Source of the DNA: Rhexocercosporidium sp. MPI-PUGE-AT-0058
Taxonomy: Eukaryota; Ascomycota; Leotiomycetes; Helotiales
Direction: 5' to 3'
DNA: 64,000 bases
Assembly: GCA_020746875.1 (NCBI GenBank)
Contig: JAGTJL010000016.1
Location: forward strand, 496,001-560,000
Position numbers and translations under genes: made by a program. Positions 1 through 11,169 of this stretch are shown piece after piece (within the stretch, counting starts at the first letter, position 1; each line of letters opens with the position of its first letter). Below the pieces are notes generated by a model. It made no database searches. It was not told the origin of the DNA and saw nothing but the letters and a program-made list of their open reading frames with translations.

Positions 1-739
1 TGCTACGAGGGTGAAATCGGTCTGCGGGAGGTTTGCTGTACGGGTGACGTTGGACGGGACGTATTGTTTCGAGATGTTGTAGCACGCATCGTCGGTATTG
101 AGGTCGGGCACGTAAAGGAAGCCACTGATTGTTCCGTCCTGATTCGCATTGCGCGTCGAGAGGGTTTGGAGGTTGGAGTCGGCGAACTGGGTGAAGGAGA
201 CATTTGGCTTCACGATAGCATCAGCATCAACATCGTTCTAGGCTCCCAGTCCGATGGATGCAAGCAGGAAGGACAAAGGACAGTCATTCAGTTACATACC
301 AGTAGTTGTGCCACGGCAGTATCTGCATTGAGATTCGTGTCACTCCATTCGTCGTTGGGAAACAATAAACTGGTCAACAGTCAGCATTTGATGGGATGCT
401 TGGCTTGCGTTCTCCTGTCTGTCTCGGTGGTGGTCGTCGCCGGTCGCAAGCTGAAGAGATTTCCACCGGGACGCCGGTACAGAGATGACGATGGGTGGAT
501 GGACTCGCACAGGTCGAGCGAAGAAGAACAGAGCAGACTTACACAAAAGTCTCGATATCTTCTATGGCTATCATAGGGACAGAGTCAGCGGGATGTTTGT
601 GAGAGCGTGAGTACGGATGATGAAGCCAAGAGAATACCAAGAGTGCCAATACTGGTGCCAATGCCAACGCCCAGCCAGTGTTTTGCCAAGGAGATTGAGG
701 ATGGATCACGGGCGGGAGAGTCGGGGGGGACATACACAT
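1..739 (-). CDS. PA-domain membrane protein (RING-type E3 ligase family?), 5' part only
   Basis: This is the N-terminal part of a minus-strand gene that runs off the left edge. Proposed exons are 739-543, 369-300 and 237-<1. The introns are 542-370 (GTAAGT, CTGAC branch, CAG) and 299-238 (GTATGT to TAG), and the reading frame joins exactly across both. The first exon carries a hydrophobic stretch (WALALAPVLALLVFSWL) that would serve as a signal anchor; an internal ATG at 571 is an alternative start without it. The last exon contains GFLYVPDLNTDDACYNIS and an N-glycosylation-like NVT. This layout resembles the protease-associated domain that opens fungal PA/RING-H2 transmembrane ubiquitin ligases. 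The RING itself would lie outside the window, so the E3 assignment is inference from family resemblance. Confidence 0.5.
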
Positions 740-2117
740 CTTGGAACAACGACACCGGTCACGAATGGGAGGCCTTCCTGCTGTTCAACAGGCAGGCTGT
801 AGCCCCTCGGAATAGAGACGTCCGTACACGCACACACAATCCGATGTGGACATGTGTATCACTGGGTGTTTTGACGATGGAAACCACGCAGCTGGGAGTA
901 GTTCAGTCCAGTCCCTTCGGTCGAGTTGGTGGTTTTGCCAAGAGAAATTGAAGATTGCCCAGACGGCGGGCGGCCAAGAGCCAAGAGCCAAGAAAAGGGA
1001 GGGAGGTGGATGGGGAGAGACACAAGCTTTGTGGACAGGTGATGTGCGTTGTTTTGCTTACGAGGGCGGCCGGCCCCCCTTGACCCCCTGAGTCCTGAGT
1101 GGAGGATGAGTTGAGGATGATTGGAGGATGATTGGATGATGATTGGAGGATGATTGGGTGATGATTGGATGATGATTGGATGATTGGATGATTGGATGAT
1201 TGGAGTGGCGGCGAGTCGTGGCCCACGCTAGGAACAGAAACTGAGACTTGGGCTGAATCAGAATCCTGGCGGTGCGATTTGAGTTGAGGGAGGGTATTTG
1301 AGGGCCGACAATTGAAACGCCTATCTATGAACGCTGCAGCGTGGAAAAACACGATTGCTACCACTGCTTCAAATTCTCGACTGTGAATATTCAGCAAAGG
1401 ATATCCCCCTTCATCATCTCGCTATAGAAGAAGAGTGCAGACCCTTTTCCCCAAACCAGCCTTGACTACGTGATACTAGTATAGTGTGATGCCTCCGCCG
1501 CTGCCGCTCGGCTGCGGGACCCGACTTCCGAAGAAAAACGATCAAAACTTTACTTGTGATGTAGAACCACTAAGTTAAAGCATATTCCCATCCGCGGCGT
1601 GAGAACGAGGGATTTGAAACCCAATACGAGGTGCACTTGAACTACCAACTAGTTTGCCTGGATGAAGACCTTCTCTCGGTGGAATCTCATCAGTATCTCT
1701 CTGCCACTTGGAAATGGACGAGAAAGAGGAGCTGGGTAGAGGTAGAGATACCAATGGAGGAGAGAGCCAACCTTTGCGAACAGATCCGAAAGAGGGAATC
1801 CTAGCGCTGTCCCCCCAAGCGAGAGTTGAGCAGATTTGCAGGCGACATGCCTTGCCTTGCTCCCTGTTACTTCTCGTTTGATTGGAGTTGATTCGATTCA
1901 TGCGCAGTGCAGAGGAGTTGAAGGGGAGGTGGAGGTGGATATCAAAGCAAGGAATGGCACTAGTGAACTCTCGCCTAGCTTCTCCTATTGACTGTTGACT
2001 TTCCTCCTTTGAGTCCGAGATTCCCCTTGCAGTACTGATACATATTCAACTTCAATCTACAGTCAAGGTCGAAAGTTTTCTTTGACGCCGTTATTTTCAA
2101 AGCAGTCGCCAACTACC
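740..2117. other. Intergenic, about 1.4 kb, with a minisatellite
   Basis: No ORF here looks coding. It lies upstream of the PA-domain gene and downstream of the kinase gene, so it should hold the promoter of the former and the 3' UTR of the latter. The only clear structure is the GATGATTGGA-type tandem array at 1101-1206. Confidence 0.5.
1101..1206. repeat. GATGATTGG-type minisatellite
   Basis: About 105 bp of degenerate tandem units alternate TTGGAGGATGA and TTGGATGATGA, ending in a purer run of GATGATTG units. Variable unit length suggests slippage. It lies about 360 bp upstream of the most upstream start proposed for the PA-domain gene. Confidence 0.8.
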
Positions 2118-4493
2118 TTACACCTCCGCCTCATACTCATACGTCTCCGGCACCTCTCCACATGTATGGCAGCCATCCGATGCCGGCTCCCCCCGATTGA
2201 AAATAGGCAACTTCCTCTTCTCAGACTCCCTCGCGAGCATCTGCAGTGTAGCATCCACGCCCTGTATCTTCGGCACCAGGCTAACACTCGACCCATACGT
2301 CTGAAACAAAGATTCATACATGAAGTAGCCCTCAAGCTCAAGCCGCAACTGTTCCGCCCACTCAAATATCCTATCGATACTCTCATGGTACGCTCCTCTC
2401 CCTTCCCCATCACCTGATCGGAAGTCCGCAAAGTCGTCTAGGTCCCTCCAGCAGAGGATGGTGAGCATCTCCATGAACACACAGCCCAAGGAAAAGATAT
2501 CCGCCGCTCGCCCATGCACATCCTGCTCCCACACTTCCGGTGCGCAGTATTTCGGCGTGCGGCGAATATGGGTATCAGTCTGACTATGGTCCAGATATTT
2601 GAACGATCGCGATATACCAAAGTCGGCGATGTAGATTCGGTAGCCATATGTAGCTTGAGGGTGCTTTCTGACGAGAATGTTACCCGGCTTGATATCGAGG
2701 TGTTTCCGCGCCGTGGAATGGATATACCGCACAGCATCCACCAAACACCCAAAGAAACTCCACATTGCAGCAATAGCCTGCGGTGCAGGGCCCACGAATA
2801 GAGCCCCAGCTCTCACGGTGCGATTTCCTTTTGCAGCTCGCTCTTTCATGTCAGGTGTTTCCTGGACGATATCCAGAACTTCGTCGAGGAAGACGGTGAG
2901 CTCGTAATCTGCTACCGGATACAACAGCACAGAGAACTTCTTGCCTTGTAGATAGCTCCCAACTAGCTGGACGATGTGTGGATGTCTTAGCTTCTGCAGG
3001 TGTTCGACTTCAACGAGTGCTTCTTCAAGTGTCATTCTTCGACCGCAAATCATTGTCTTCCTGGCAAGCAGGATTCGTCGGCAGCGGATTTTATCAACCT
3101 GAGCAGTGAGACTGGTGCCGATAGGTCCAATTACTTCGAACGGTAATGCGTCACCTTTGTTGAATTCAACATCTAGAGGTCGACGTCAGCTCTTCTAATG
3201 GATGGGATACATCAAGGAAGGACACTGCATTAAGCTGGTCATGCTCAGGAAGGAGAAAAGATGCGCGTCGCAAGTACTTACGTTGGCCACCATTTTCCTT
3301 GCCGGACCAATTTAGTTCTTGGTCCAAAGGTAATATCAGTCCTCTCTCCTGAATGGCTTTGAGATATCCAGACGTTGTTTTTACCGGGTCTTCCTTGACA
3401 CCCTTTTCTGTATCCAGAGCAAGGGAAGACTCCGCGCTATAGTAAGTAGGAGATTGCTGGAACGATGACGTATTTCGGCGAGATATTCCAAAAGCAGGAT
3501 ATCGAAACCCCGAAGAATATCTTGAAGCCAGAGAGGCATTCCCCACCAATGAAGACTGGGCACTATAGTATGACGCAAAGGAATGCGATGAGTTCTCGTG
3601 TTCTTTCTTGGGGTTGCCTCTGTATTCGAAGTCTATCGCAGTTTGCATGACAGGGCCTTCACGTTCTGATTGTCGTTGAGAAACTCCAGCCACTTTGGTA
3701 GGAATGTCATACTTTTGTGGCATTTTATCGCCGGGCGCTTCGTGGTTGTGCCAGAGATCATTTGGCAATACATGCGCACTTTCACATATCGCCCCGAGTT
3801 TGCATTTCCCCTCCCATCGTTAGCCGATCATGGTTTATAGATGGTAGCTTGGGGCATACATACCTCGAGAAAATACTTGCAGATACTTCTTTCTGTGCGT
3901 GCTATCTCATGACTGAACGGACAAGCTGAACCGCTTGGGCATGCTCCTAGTAAATGGGACTTGCAGGGAACTTCTGTCAACTCTGTGGGCAGGTTCATGG
4001 AATTGTAAGATATTGCTGCTACTCGAGGCGCGCTGGTAGAAGAGGGTTTAACGGTCAAAACTCCTTGCTTGGTAGGTATGGTCTTGAGCTCTTGAAGTGT
4101 CGTACTAGTAAAACTGGCTCCGCTTGTTCTCACCCCCGAAGGTTTTATTCGAAAGGGATCTATCCAATCCAACATTTGTTCTTCGAGCTGGGCGTAGGCA
4201 GCCTTGGGGCCATCTTCTTTCAAAGCAACTTTGAGGGACCCCAGGATCTCGCTAGTGAGTTGTGAGATAAACATCGATTGGCTTACGCTGGTTGGGATTG
4301 GAATCGGCGGGTGAGAGAAGAATATCTTCACCATTTCAAATACCCAATGCGGAACAAATTCGCTGTCGTCGTCGCTGACTATGCTTGTGTCATCTTCGGA
4401 CTGTGTAACTTCCGCTGGGTTCGGCGGTCTGGATTTGGGCGGTCTCTGCATAGCATGCAGAGCAGCTTCTCGAGCCATGCCCGTGGCGCTCAT
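2118..4493 (-). CDS. Tandem CCCH zinc finger-protein kinase fusion protein
   Basis: Three exons, 4493-3864, 3810-3282 and 3172-2118, are joined by introns of 53 bp (GTATGT...GAG) and 109 bp (GTAAGT...TAG). Phases match exactly and give 737 aa. An acidic, Ser-rich N-terminus is followed by two CCCH fingers of C-x7-C-x5-C-x3-H form: C177/C185/C191/H195 and C205/C213/C219/H223. The second finger is split by intron 1. A Ser/Tyr-rich linker follows, then a kinase domain from about residue 388. The kinase has a glycine loop (GPIGTS), a likely Lys in LLARKTM, an alpha-C Glu, catalytic HLDIKPGN (Asp546), DFG (Asp570) and APEV. HRD reads HLD, as in some fungal kinases. All catalytic landmarks are present, so activity is likely. 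RNA-guided or transcript-linked phosphorylation is only inference from CCCH chemistry. The start is the first ATG of the open frame. Confidence 0.85.
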
Positions 4494-5146
4494 TATAGCC
4501 GCACAATTGGTATTTTATCACAATAGACAATACAAGGAGTATAAATCTCTTCCCAGAATCTCGTTCTTAAGCAGGACGTTTTGTCGAAGTGGGTGATGGT
4601 AAGATGGCAACGCAGCCTTGCCATCCAAGGAGCTCCCAATAACCAAAAATGTACCCCCTGTGGAAGGTTGTCGTTGACATCACCCTTTCGCCGACTAAGA
4701 GAGGATTGTAACTGACGAAGCAAAATTAAGTAACAGGCTGAGAAACGAGAATGAGAAAAATGATGCAAGATATTGACAGCCTTGGAGAAGATAATGGGCA
4801 GGTCATCTCTGCATTGCCCCGCTCCTGCAAGCTGCAGCTGAAAGGCTCAGCCGCACACCCACTTTGAACCACCAAGACCGTCGTTTAACTGGCTGTACTG
4901 ACTGTAGAATATCATGGAGATATTTTTCATCGCCGCTGGTTGTAGGTGATAGGAAGAAATAACTTATTACGTTCCCTGGCAGCATCAATTAAGAAAGAGT
5001 AAATTGAAGCTCTGAATGCAAATTGCCTATGGCGGGGTATCAGCTCCGAAAGATATAACACTCATAAAACTCGTAAAACCATGAAGACAAAGCGACTCAA
5101 TATCCAGCTCTTGCAAATGCTCGTAGGTGACTGAACGCCATCTGCT
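4494..5146. other. Intergenic, promoter of the CCCH-kinase gene
   Basis: About 650 bp between the start of the CCCH-kinase gene and the stop of the Sfr1 gene. No coding potential and no clear motif was recognised. Confidence 0.4.
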
Positions 5147-6101
5147 TTAGACCCATCTCTGCTGCTCCCTATCATAACTAATGATGTCTAGGTCCACGTT
5201 CAGCGTTCTCAGCATCATAGCCATAGTGAACTCCTGTGAGCAGTCAGTACAACCCCACAATCTTCCATAGCCGGGTGTCTTACATCTTCCTGTCCAGGCA
5301 ATTCTCCAGTATCACCAACACCCTTCTCACGCTGCGACTTCTCGTTCTCCGTCTCAGGATCGATACCATACTCAGCATAGACATCCCTCTTCTCAACGTC
5401 CTTGTTCTCCTCATCGTCAGAGTCATTCGTATTCTTTTGCTCTTCTTGATCCCACGAGTTTCGGTTCTCCTCCTGCTTCTTCTGCATTTCCTTCCAAGCT
5501 CTCGGTCCACCCATCCTACCAGTCCATCAGCACCGACCATATTCCCAGAATAGAAGTGCAACATACCTATTAACCCTATCCCTAACCTTCCCAAACAGCT
5601 CCTCAGCAGCCAACCGACTAGCCCCTTCCACTTCTCAATCAACTCCACCAGTTCCCCATCAAGCTCGCCCTCAGGATCCTTCTTGTGGCTATCCACCTCA
5701 ATCTTCCTAGCTTGCTCCGCAGTATCCAATTCCTCCTTCACCTCCCGCAATTGCTTCTCGAGCTCCCTCTGCGCCTTGAGCATCGGTGCAATGTCAGGAT
5801 CGGCATTGAGCGCTGCTGCCGCCACGGGCGAGGAGAAGGTCATCTTGGTGCGCGGTCCACGGCTGGCTGCAGATGGCGCCCGCAGGCTAGGAGTCTTTGC
5901 TGGGTTCGAGAGGAGAGAATTGGCGGGTTTAGGAGCCAGCGGAGTATTGGTTTGAGTAGAAGTAGATGCATTGGTGGGTTCTTCAGCCTGGGCATCTTTC
6001 AAGGGCGACTTGAAGGGTGTTTTGAACGGAGAGCGGAAGGGCTTGGACAGAGTCTGGGAGGCAACGTCGATTCTGCGACGTTTCGCTGCTGGTGTGGACA
6101 T
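5147..6101 (-). pseudogene. sfr1: Sfr1/Mei5-type recombination mediator, one base short
   Basis: Sfr1 (Mei5/Dds20) partners Swi5 to stimulate Rad51/Dmc1 strand exchange in the nucleus. Exons are 6101-5567, 5515-5284 and 5233-5147, with introns of 51 and 50 bp. The N-terminus is basic (AAKRRRIDV) with repeated FRSPFKTPFKSP-like motifs. Next come a coiled-coil segment (QRELEKQLREVKEELDTAEQ), the conserved EKWK...SRLAAEELF block, RMGGPRAWKEM and a C-terminal MMLRTLNVDL segment. The exon total is 854 nt, one short of a multiple of three. The frame breaks in a run of four G (5622-5625) just after EKWKG, and the conserved residues resume in another frame. With that one base the protein would be 284 aa. 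Everything else, including splice sites, is intact, so a sequencing or assembly indel is as likely as a true null allele. Confidence 0.8.
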
Positions 6102-6767
6102 CTTGAGGGGTTGTTAGTGCTGTCTGGTGTAAGTCATGGATCAATGTTTGTGAGCAGTTGATGATACTGTTGATGACTAGAGTCCAGCGCGAGGCGAGGC
6201 TGAAATGGTGGAGTAGCGCCAAGACCAATGCTAGCGAACTATCAATATTGCTGAATTTGTGTTGATGCAAGTATCTGAATCTTGAATTCCACCGAGACAC
6301 CTTGAGGCAGTTGGGTCCAACTTGTGAAAATAAAAATGGAAGATCTGATGTTGGATAACCATTTAGTAAAGTTTCTGTAAGGGACTCGAGCCATGAGCAG
6401 CTTGGCCATGCACTCGCCCAGACGCACATCCAGTCACACATCATTCGCTATAGCAGGCATCGGTAAGTTATTGGGCGACTCTCCTTTCTCTGGAAGTTTA
6501 TTCTCTAAGACAATGGCAGCCCGGATCACAAAATCTATCGGTCCCTCTCCTTTGCGGCCCTGTTCCACCACGAGATATACGGCTAGGACTCATAAGATGG
6601 CTGGCATCCAAAACTCGCTAACCTGCGCTCATATCAACACGCCTTACCAATACAAATCAAAGCAAAACTACCTATCGAGCTCGGATAAGACTCCCACGGC
6701 GATCCATAACTCATTGATGCTATTCATATTACACGCTAAACTACACATCTAACCCATCCTCTTCCCT
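6102..6767. other. Intergenic, Sfr1 promoter side and Hrd3 3' side
   Basis: About 670 bp separate the Sfr1 start from the Hrd3 stop, both on the minus strand. Short ORFs here have no recognisable content. Confidence 0.4.
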
Positions 6768-9465
6768 TCAATGGCCAATACCACCCGCAACCCACTGTCC
6801 AAAGTCTGGATCTCCAGGTTGAGGGAACAGGCCATTATTCTGCCGCTGTTGCTGTTGCCCCTCAGGTGCAGCTCCATTCTGAGCAGCCCCAGCTTCCTGG
6901 TCTCGTCTATGCGCCTGTTGACGCTGTTGGCGGTAATAAATCAAGCCGATCAATGCGGTTGCTAGGAAAATGATAGCTATGCTCTCTATTATTCCATCGT
7001 CAATGATATCTTCATACATTCCATCAGCATCTCCTCCAGGCATGGGGTCGTTCTCGGGTAGGTAGTTGTCATCGTAGTCGGCGTCGCCGTAGTACAAGTG
7101 ATCGTCTCGGAGGAAGTTGGTGATCCATTCGCTCAGCGACCATTGTTTCTTTGGTGCTGCAGTTTGTTAGCATTGATCTGAAGACTGGAATCTGGGTTTC
7201 TTGCTTGGCTCATCTTGAATGGAGTTGATGGATCCCTGCGTGAGAGTGTTCCATGCACTTCTGAGGCGCAACTTGAGCAAGCTCAATGTCACTGGGAGAT
7301 ATGCCTCCTCATTTGTCTCCAAAGCAAGATCATAATATCTCTTCGCCAAATGAAAATCCTGCGTTAGTCCGACGCCATTCTCATGCATCCAAGCTAAGTT
7401 GTACAATGCTTGTGCGCTCTGGTGATATTCACACGCGGCCGTGTAGCACGATGCTGCCTTCTCCAAGTCCACTTGCGTTCCAATACCCTCCAAATAATAA
7501 TCTCCCATCTTCACCAACGAGTCGATATTTGACTGTTTTGCAGACCTAGTCCAATAAATCAAAGCTAGAGCTCCATTATGAAGAAGAGGAGGTCGTGGGA
7601 TCGAGCTCAAAGATAGCCACGATGGAATAGCCCATTTAGACTTTTGCTGATCGAGGAGATAAGCAACATTGGCTTGTCCCTTCTCGTATCCCTGCTCAGC
7701 GGCAAACATATAGTCGATCAGCGCTAGCTCTTGGTCGCCACTTTCCAACGCCTCGTTGGCTTCCGCAAATGATGAAAGAAGAGGTTCTGCCTTCTCTGCA
7801 ACACTCTTGTAGTACATTGCCGCGAGCCCACAACTTCTATCCCTTCCGATGCCTTGCTCAATGAGCTCTGCCAAGTAGTAATATGACTCGATATGACCAT
7901 ATCTAGCAGCCAGCTCGAAGTATTTAGTGGCAACCTGGATATCGGCCGCCGTGCCTTGATCCAGGAACATGGCACCCACAGCAACCTGTGCTGGCGAATA
8001 ATCCTGATCTGCCGCAGTCTTGAGGTATTCCTGGGCTTTGACTGAATTCTTAGGAACACCAAGCCCTTCCAGATACATCAAGCCCATTCCATATTGAGAG
8101 CCAGCATCGCCACTCTTGATACCCCTTTGGAACCAGATCTGGGCCTTCTCAAAACTCTGCTCCACACCTTCTCCTCTCAAGAACATACGGCCAAGATATC
8201 CAGCAGCTTTAGTAGCAATTTTTTCCAATCCTTGCTTCTCACTCTCGATAATCCGACCTTCTCTCGTCCAGTAGAGCTTGGCGACCTTCATAAAGTACCA
8301 CTTTGCGCTCTTCATATTCCTGGCAAGTCCCTTCTGGCCGTCATAATGAATCCGACCCAAACTGAATGTAGCCTTGAAGTCCCCTTTCCGTGACATCAAA
8401 TCCAGGTACTCAAGTACGTCGTCTAGAGCAGCATGTGCATCCGAATTGACACCTGCCTTGTTCCTGTTGCTCCCAGAGCTAGAATAGCTTGCCCCCTCCC
8501 CATATACCCCTCCATCCTCGTCTGCAAGTCGGTACGAATCGGGCACCCATGCCATTCCTCCGGGTGGACCAGATCGAAACCACTCAATGGCCTTGTCAGC
8601 CACCTTCTTGTAATGCTTAACCGCTGTATTGCAGCTTTGCGCAACCCCAATTCCAACATGATATCGAAACGCGACCGTCATCTGGGATTTGACACTTCCT
8701 CCCCCAGCCGCAAATGTATGGTAGAGCAATGACTTTGCCTGGTCCCGCTCAACAGCTCCTCCAATTCCAGTGGCGTACATGAATCCAAGCATATGCTGCG
8801 CCGAGCTATTCCCGTCAAACGAAGCCAATTGGTGATACCGCCTGAAAGCCTCCGAGTAATCTGTTGGAACTGAGAAGTTGCCGTAAAAGTGCATCTCTGC
8901 GAGGAGGAAAATGGCGTCAGGGTTATTGACCTGCGCAGCTTCCTCCAGCAACCGTACAGCATCTGCCACAGGTCCTGGAAGCTCTCTGTGACCCTCTACT
9001 GAGCCCTCTGATGCTGGTCCCTGGGCTGATAGCTGTGGCATGAGCGATATGACATATTTCCCAAGTGCGCCCAGTATTCCAGATGGTTTTCGAGACGGTC
9101 GTGGATGTAATCGTTCGTATCGTCGGAGGAAGAAAAGAGCTTTATCGACTTGTTCCGTGCCTTCAGCCAGTCAGTACGGATACAGCCCCAGTGATAGCTA
9201 TTTCCCTACCGTCAATCATCCTCAGCCTGTCGTCCTGTTCGTGGAGTGGCTGCTGAGGCGTTGGACTCTGCGCTGCCACTGAGGGCTGTGGACTCCCATC
9301 TGCGGTCACCGTTGTATCTCTATCATCATGTACCTGCGCAAGGACTGCGGAGTATTTAAAAGACAGGAAAACTGGTGGAGGTAGATTAGCTACCAAGTAC
9401 AGTCCAATGTTTGAGTATCACAACATACAGATCAAGAGCCACAGCCTTCTGCTCCAGTCCTTCAT
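6768..9465 (-). CDS. hrd3: Sel1-repeat ERAD component Hrd3
   Basis: Hrd3/SEL1L is the luminal partner of the Hrd1 ubiquitin ligase in ER-associated degradation. Four exons (9465-9429, 9389-9210, 9160-7205, 7156-6768) give 853 aa with all phases matching. The N-terminus (MKDWSRRLWLLI) looks like a signal sequence. The long third exon carries many Sel1 repeats, for example AQHMLGFMYATGIGG, AGYLGRMFLRGEGVEQS and SQYGMGLMYLEGLGVPKN. One transmembrane segment (IIESIAIIFLATALIGLIYY, about 780-799) precedes a Gln-rich cytosolic tail, the normal Hrd3 topology. The last intron (7204-7157, 48 bp) starts with GCAAGA. This is a GC-AG intron, because no GT donor gives a workable length. The start was chosen because only this ATG supplies a signal peptide. 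Confidence 0.9.
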
Positions 9466-9906
9466 TTTGCTGAAGTCTGCTCTGCGCAAACTATATTACT
9501 CCGTGTGGGAAGTGGAAAGAGGTGAATCGGTCATGGTCCCATCTATTTTGTATCGAGCATATCGAGAAGACAAAACAATAGCTGGGTGTGGTGTTGCGGG
9601 GTGAAGTTGCAAGCTGTCTTGTTGACTCCAAGTGTCATCTTCTCAAGCTGCACCTCAAGCGGGGCCCGGCACGCGTCTGATGCCGACGAGGCAGGGGAGG
9701 GCTTACGAATTATTTCCAGCCTCGTCAGAATACTGTACATCGTCTTCTTGTGAAATCATTGAACTCGTCGAGAAATTATCGAAGGAAATGTGTACGAAGG
9801 AATTGTGTACTGCCGGTTTTATCATGATATACCCATGAATAAGCACTTGCAGATTTTGATCGGAATTCAGTAGCTACATCGTCACTACCTGGGCAGGTCC
9901 GACAGC
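9466..9906. other. Intergenic, promoter of hrd3
   Basis: About 440 bp between the Hrd3 start and the stop of the WD40 gene. No gene or motif was recognised. Confidence 0.4.
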
Positions 9907-11169
9907 TCAGTCTCCCTTCCAAGCCTTGATTTGGCCATCCTCTCCACAAGTCAAAACAGTTTGATGCTACAATAATTTAGCTTGATACTAGAATCAGGTC
10001 ATGATAGAACTTACCGAATCCAAGAAGCAAAACGACCGGACAATCTCATGGCCATGGGCTCCTGGCAGCGTAACTTTGCTCTCAGGTGAAAACGACCAAG
10101 GTAAATTGTTCCTTAACTGGATAAAATCAAAGCTTTCTCGACTGTATAATATTAGCATAATGTATATGTTTTCAGCTCATCATGATCAGCTTACCTGTGA
10201 GTTCCCAATCCAATCACAGCTCCTCCATCCGGCCTCCTCACAACATTCGCCACATATTCTCCTCCCAACAATTCTCTCACATCACCATGATGAACTGGCA
10301 AAGGCTCCTCGACTCCTTCTTCAGGGTTCGTAACAAGTTGGTACATCGAGAACTTCTCGTCGTGGGATACAGCAAAGATGTCTACTTCGTTGAGAAAGTT
10401 GGCGTGGTTGATTGATGCTCCGTGGTTGATAGTTTGATGTAAAGCGTCTTCTTCGTCTGTGATGGTGGTGTTGAATATGTTGACTAGACCGTCTGTTGAA
10501 CCGGAGAGGAGGATTTGTGGTCTTGTGGGGTGGAATTGAAGCTGTGTAATGTCAACAAGTATCCCCGTGTATAATGCCAGAGGAAACAAACTTCCGTGAC
10601 ATCATCACTGTGACTCTCTATATACTGTACCACGGGTGCGCTCAAGTCTCTCATATCCCTGGACTTGTTAATATTGAACTCGGTTTCACAATGGAGCAGA
10701 CTTACCAGATCAGCACTGATGCTTGATGATTCGTCAACTCAGTGCCAGCTGCCATACCATATGGTGAAGAGCAAGCAAGTGACAAGATCGGCGCATTTCC
10801 CTCTTCAAGAAATCAGCAACAATTTCTAACCTCATGGAATCAAAACCCCAACTCACCACTCCTGACCTCCCCAACCTTCGCACCACTCCTCGGATCCCAC
10901 AACGCAACTCTTCCATCCCTCCCCGCCGTACAAACAACAACTGGGTCCCCCTCACCTCCCACACTCACAGCCTTTAAGCAAGTGACGCCCGCGTTAACCT
11001 TCTTAATCTCATTAACAAGGCCAGCATTCAGCGCAAGCGGATCGAGGAGCCGCAGACTGTCATCGGATGATATGGCTGCGAGACCGGCAGCTACGGGTAC
11101 TATGTCGTAGACATAGGTTCCCGCTGGTTTAGAGACATGGAAAGAAGATGTGGTGTTCAAGTTATACAT
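9907..11169 (-). CDS. WD40-repeat protein, WDR89-like
   Basis: Six exons, 11169-10857, 10802-10706, 10658-10592, 10541-10195, 10141-10015 and 9966-9907, are joined by five introns with matching phases (donors GTGAGT, GTAAGT, GTTTGT, GTAAGC, GTAAGT) to give 336 aa. WD-type strands are visible: VCTAGRDGRVALWDPRSG, SVLIWDMRDLS, ILLSGSTDGLVNIFN, and a final VLTCGEDGQIKAW. Overall length and the last blades resemble WDR89, a small WD40 scaffold of unclear function. The ATG at 11169 (MYNLNTTSSF) is preferred. In-frame ATGs at 11262 and 11322 would add up to 51 residues that do not look like part of the propeller. Confidence 0.8.

Noticed and set aside
64..576. 170-codon plus-strand frame at the left edge
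   Set aside because: It overlaps the minus-strand PA-domain exons, which splice cleanly and show family residues; the plus frame has no domain.
1101..1206. CRISPR-like array
   Set aside because: Units are contiguous without spacers and the genome is eukaryotic; it is a minisatellite.
5615..5630. Programmed ribosomal frameshift in Sfr1
   Set aside because: The G run does not form a standard slippery heptamer and no such mechanism is known for this family.
5280..6101. Unspliced 273-codon reading of the Sfr1 locus
   Set aside because: After EKWKG it is out of frame: the tail becomes Arg-rich nonsense and the conserved MGGPRAW block is lost.
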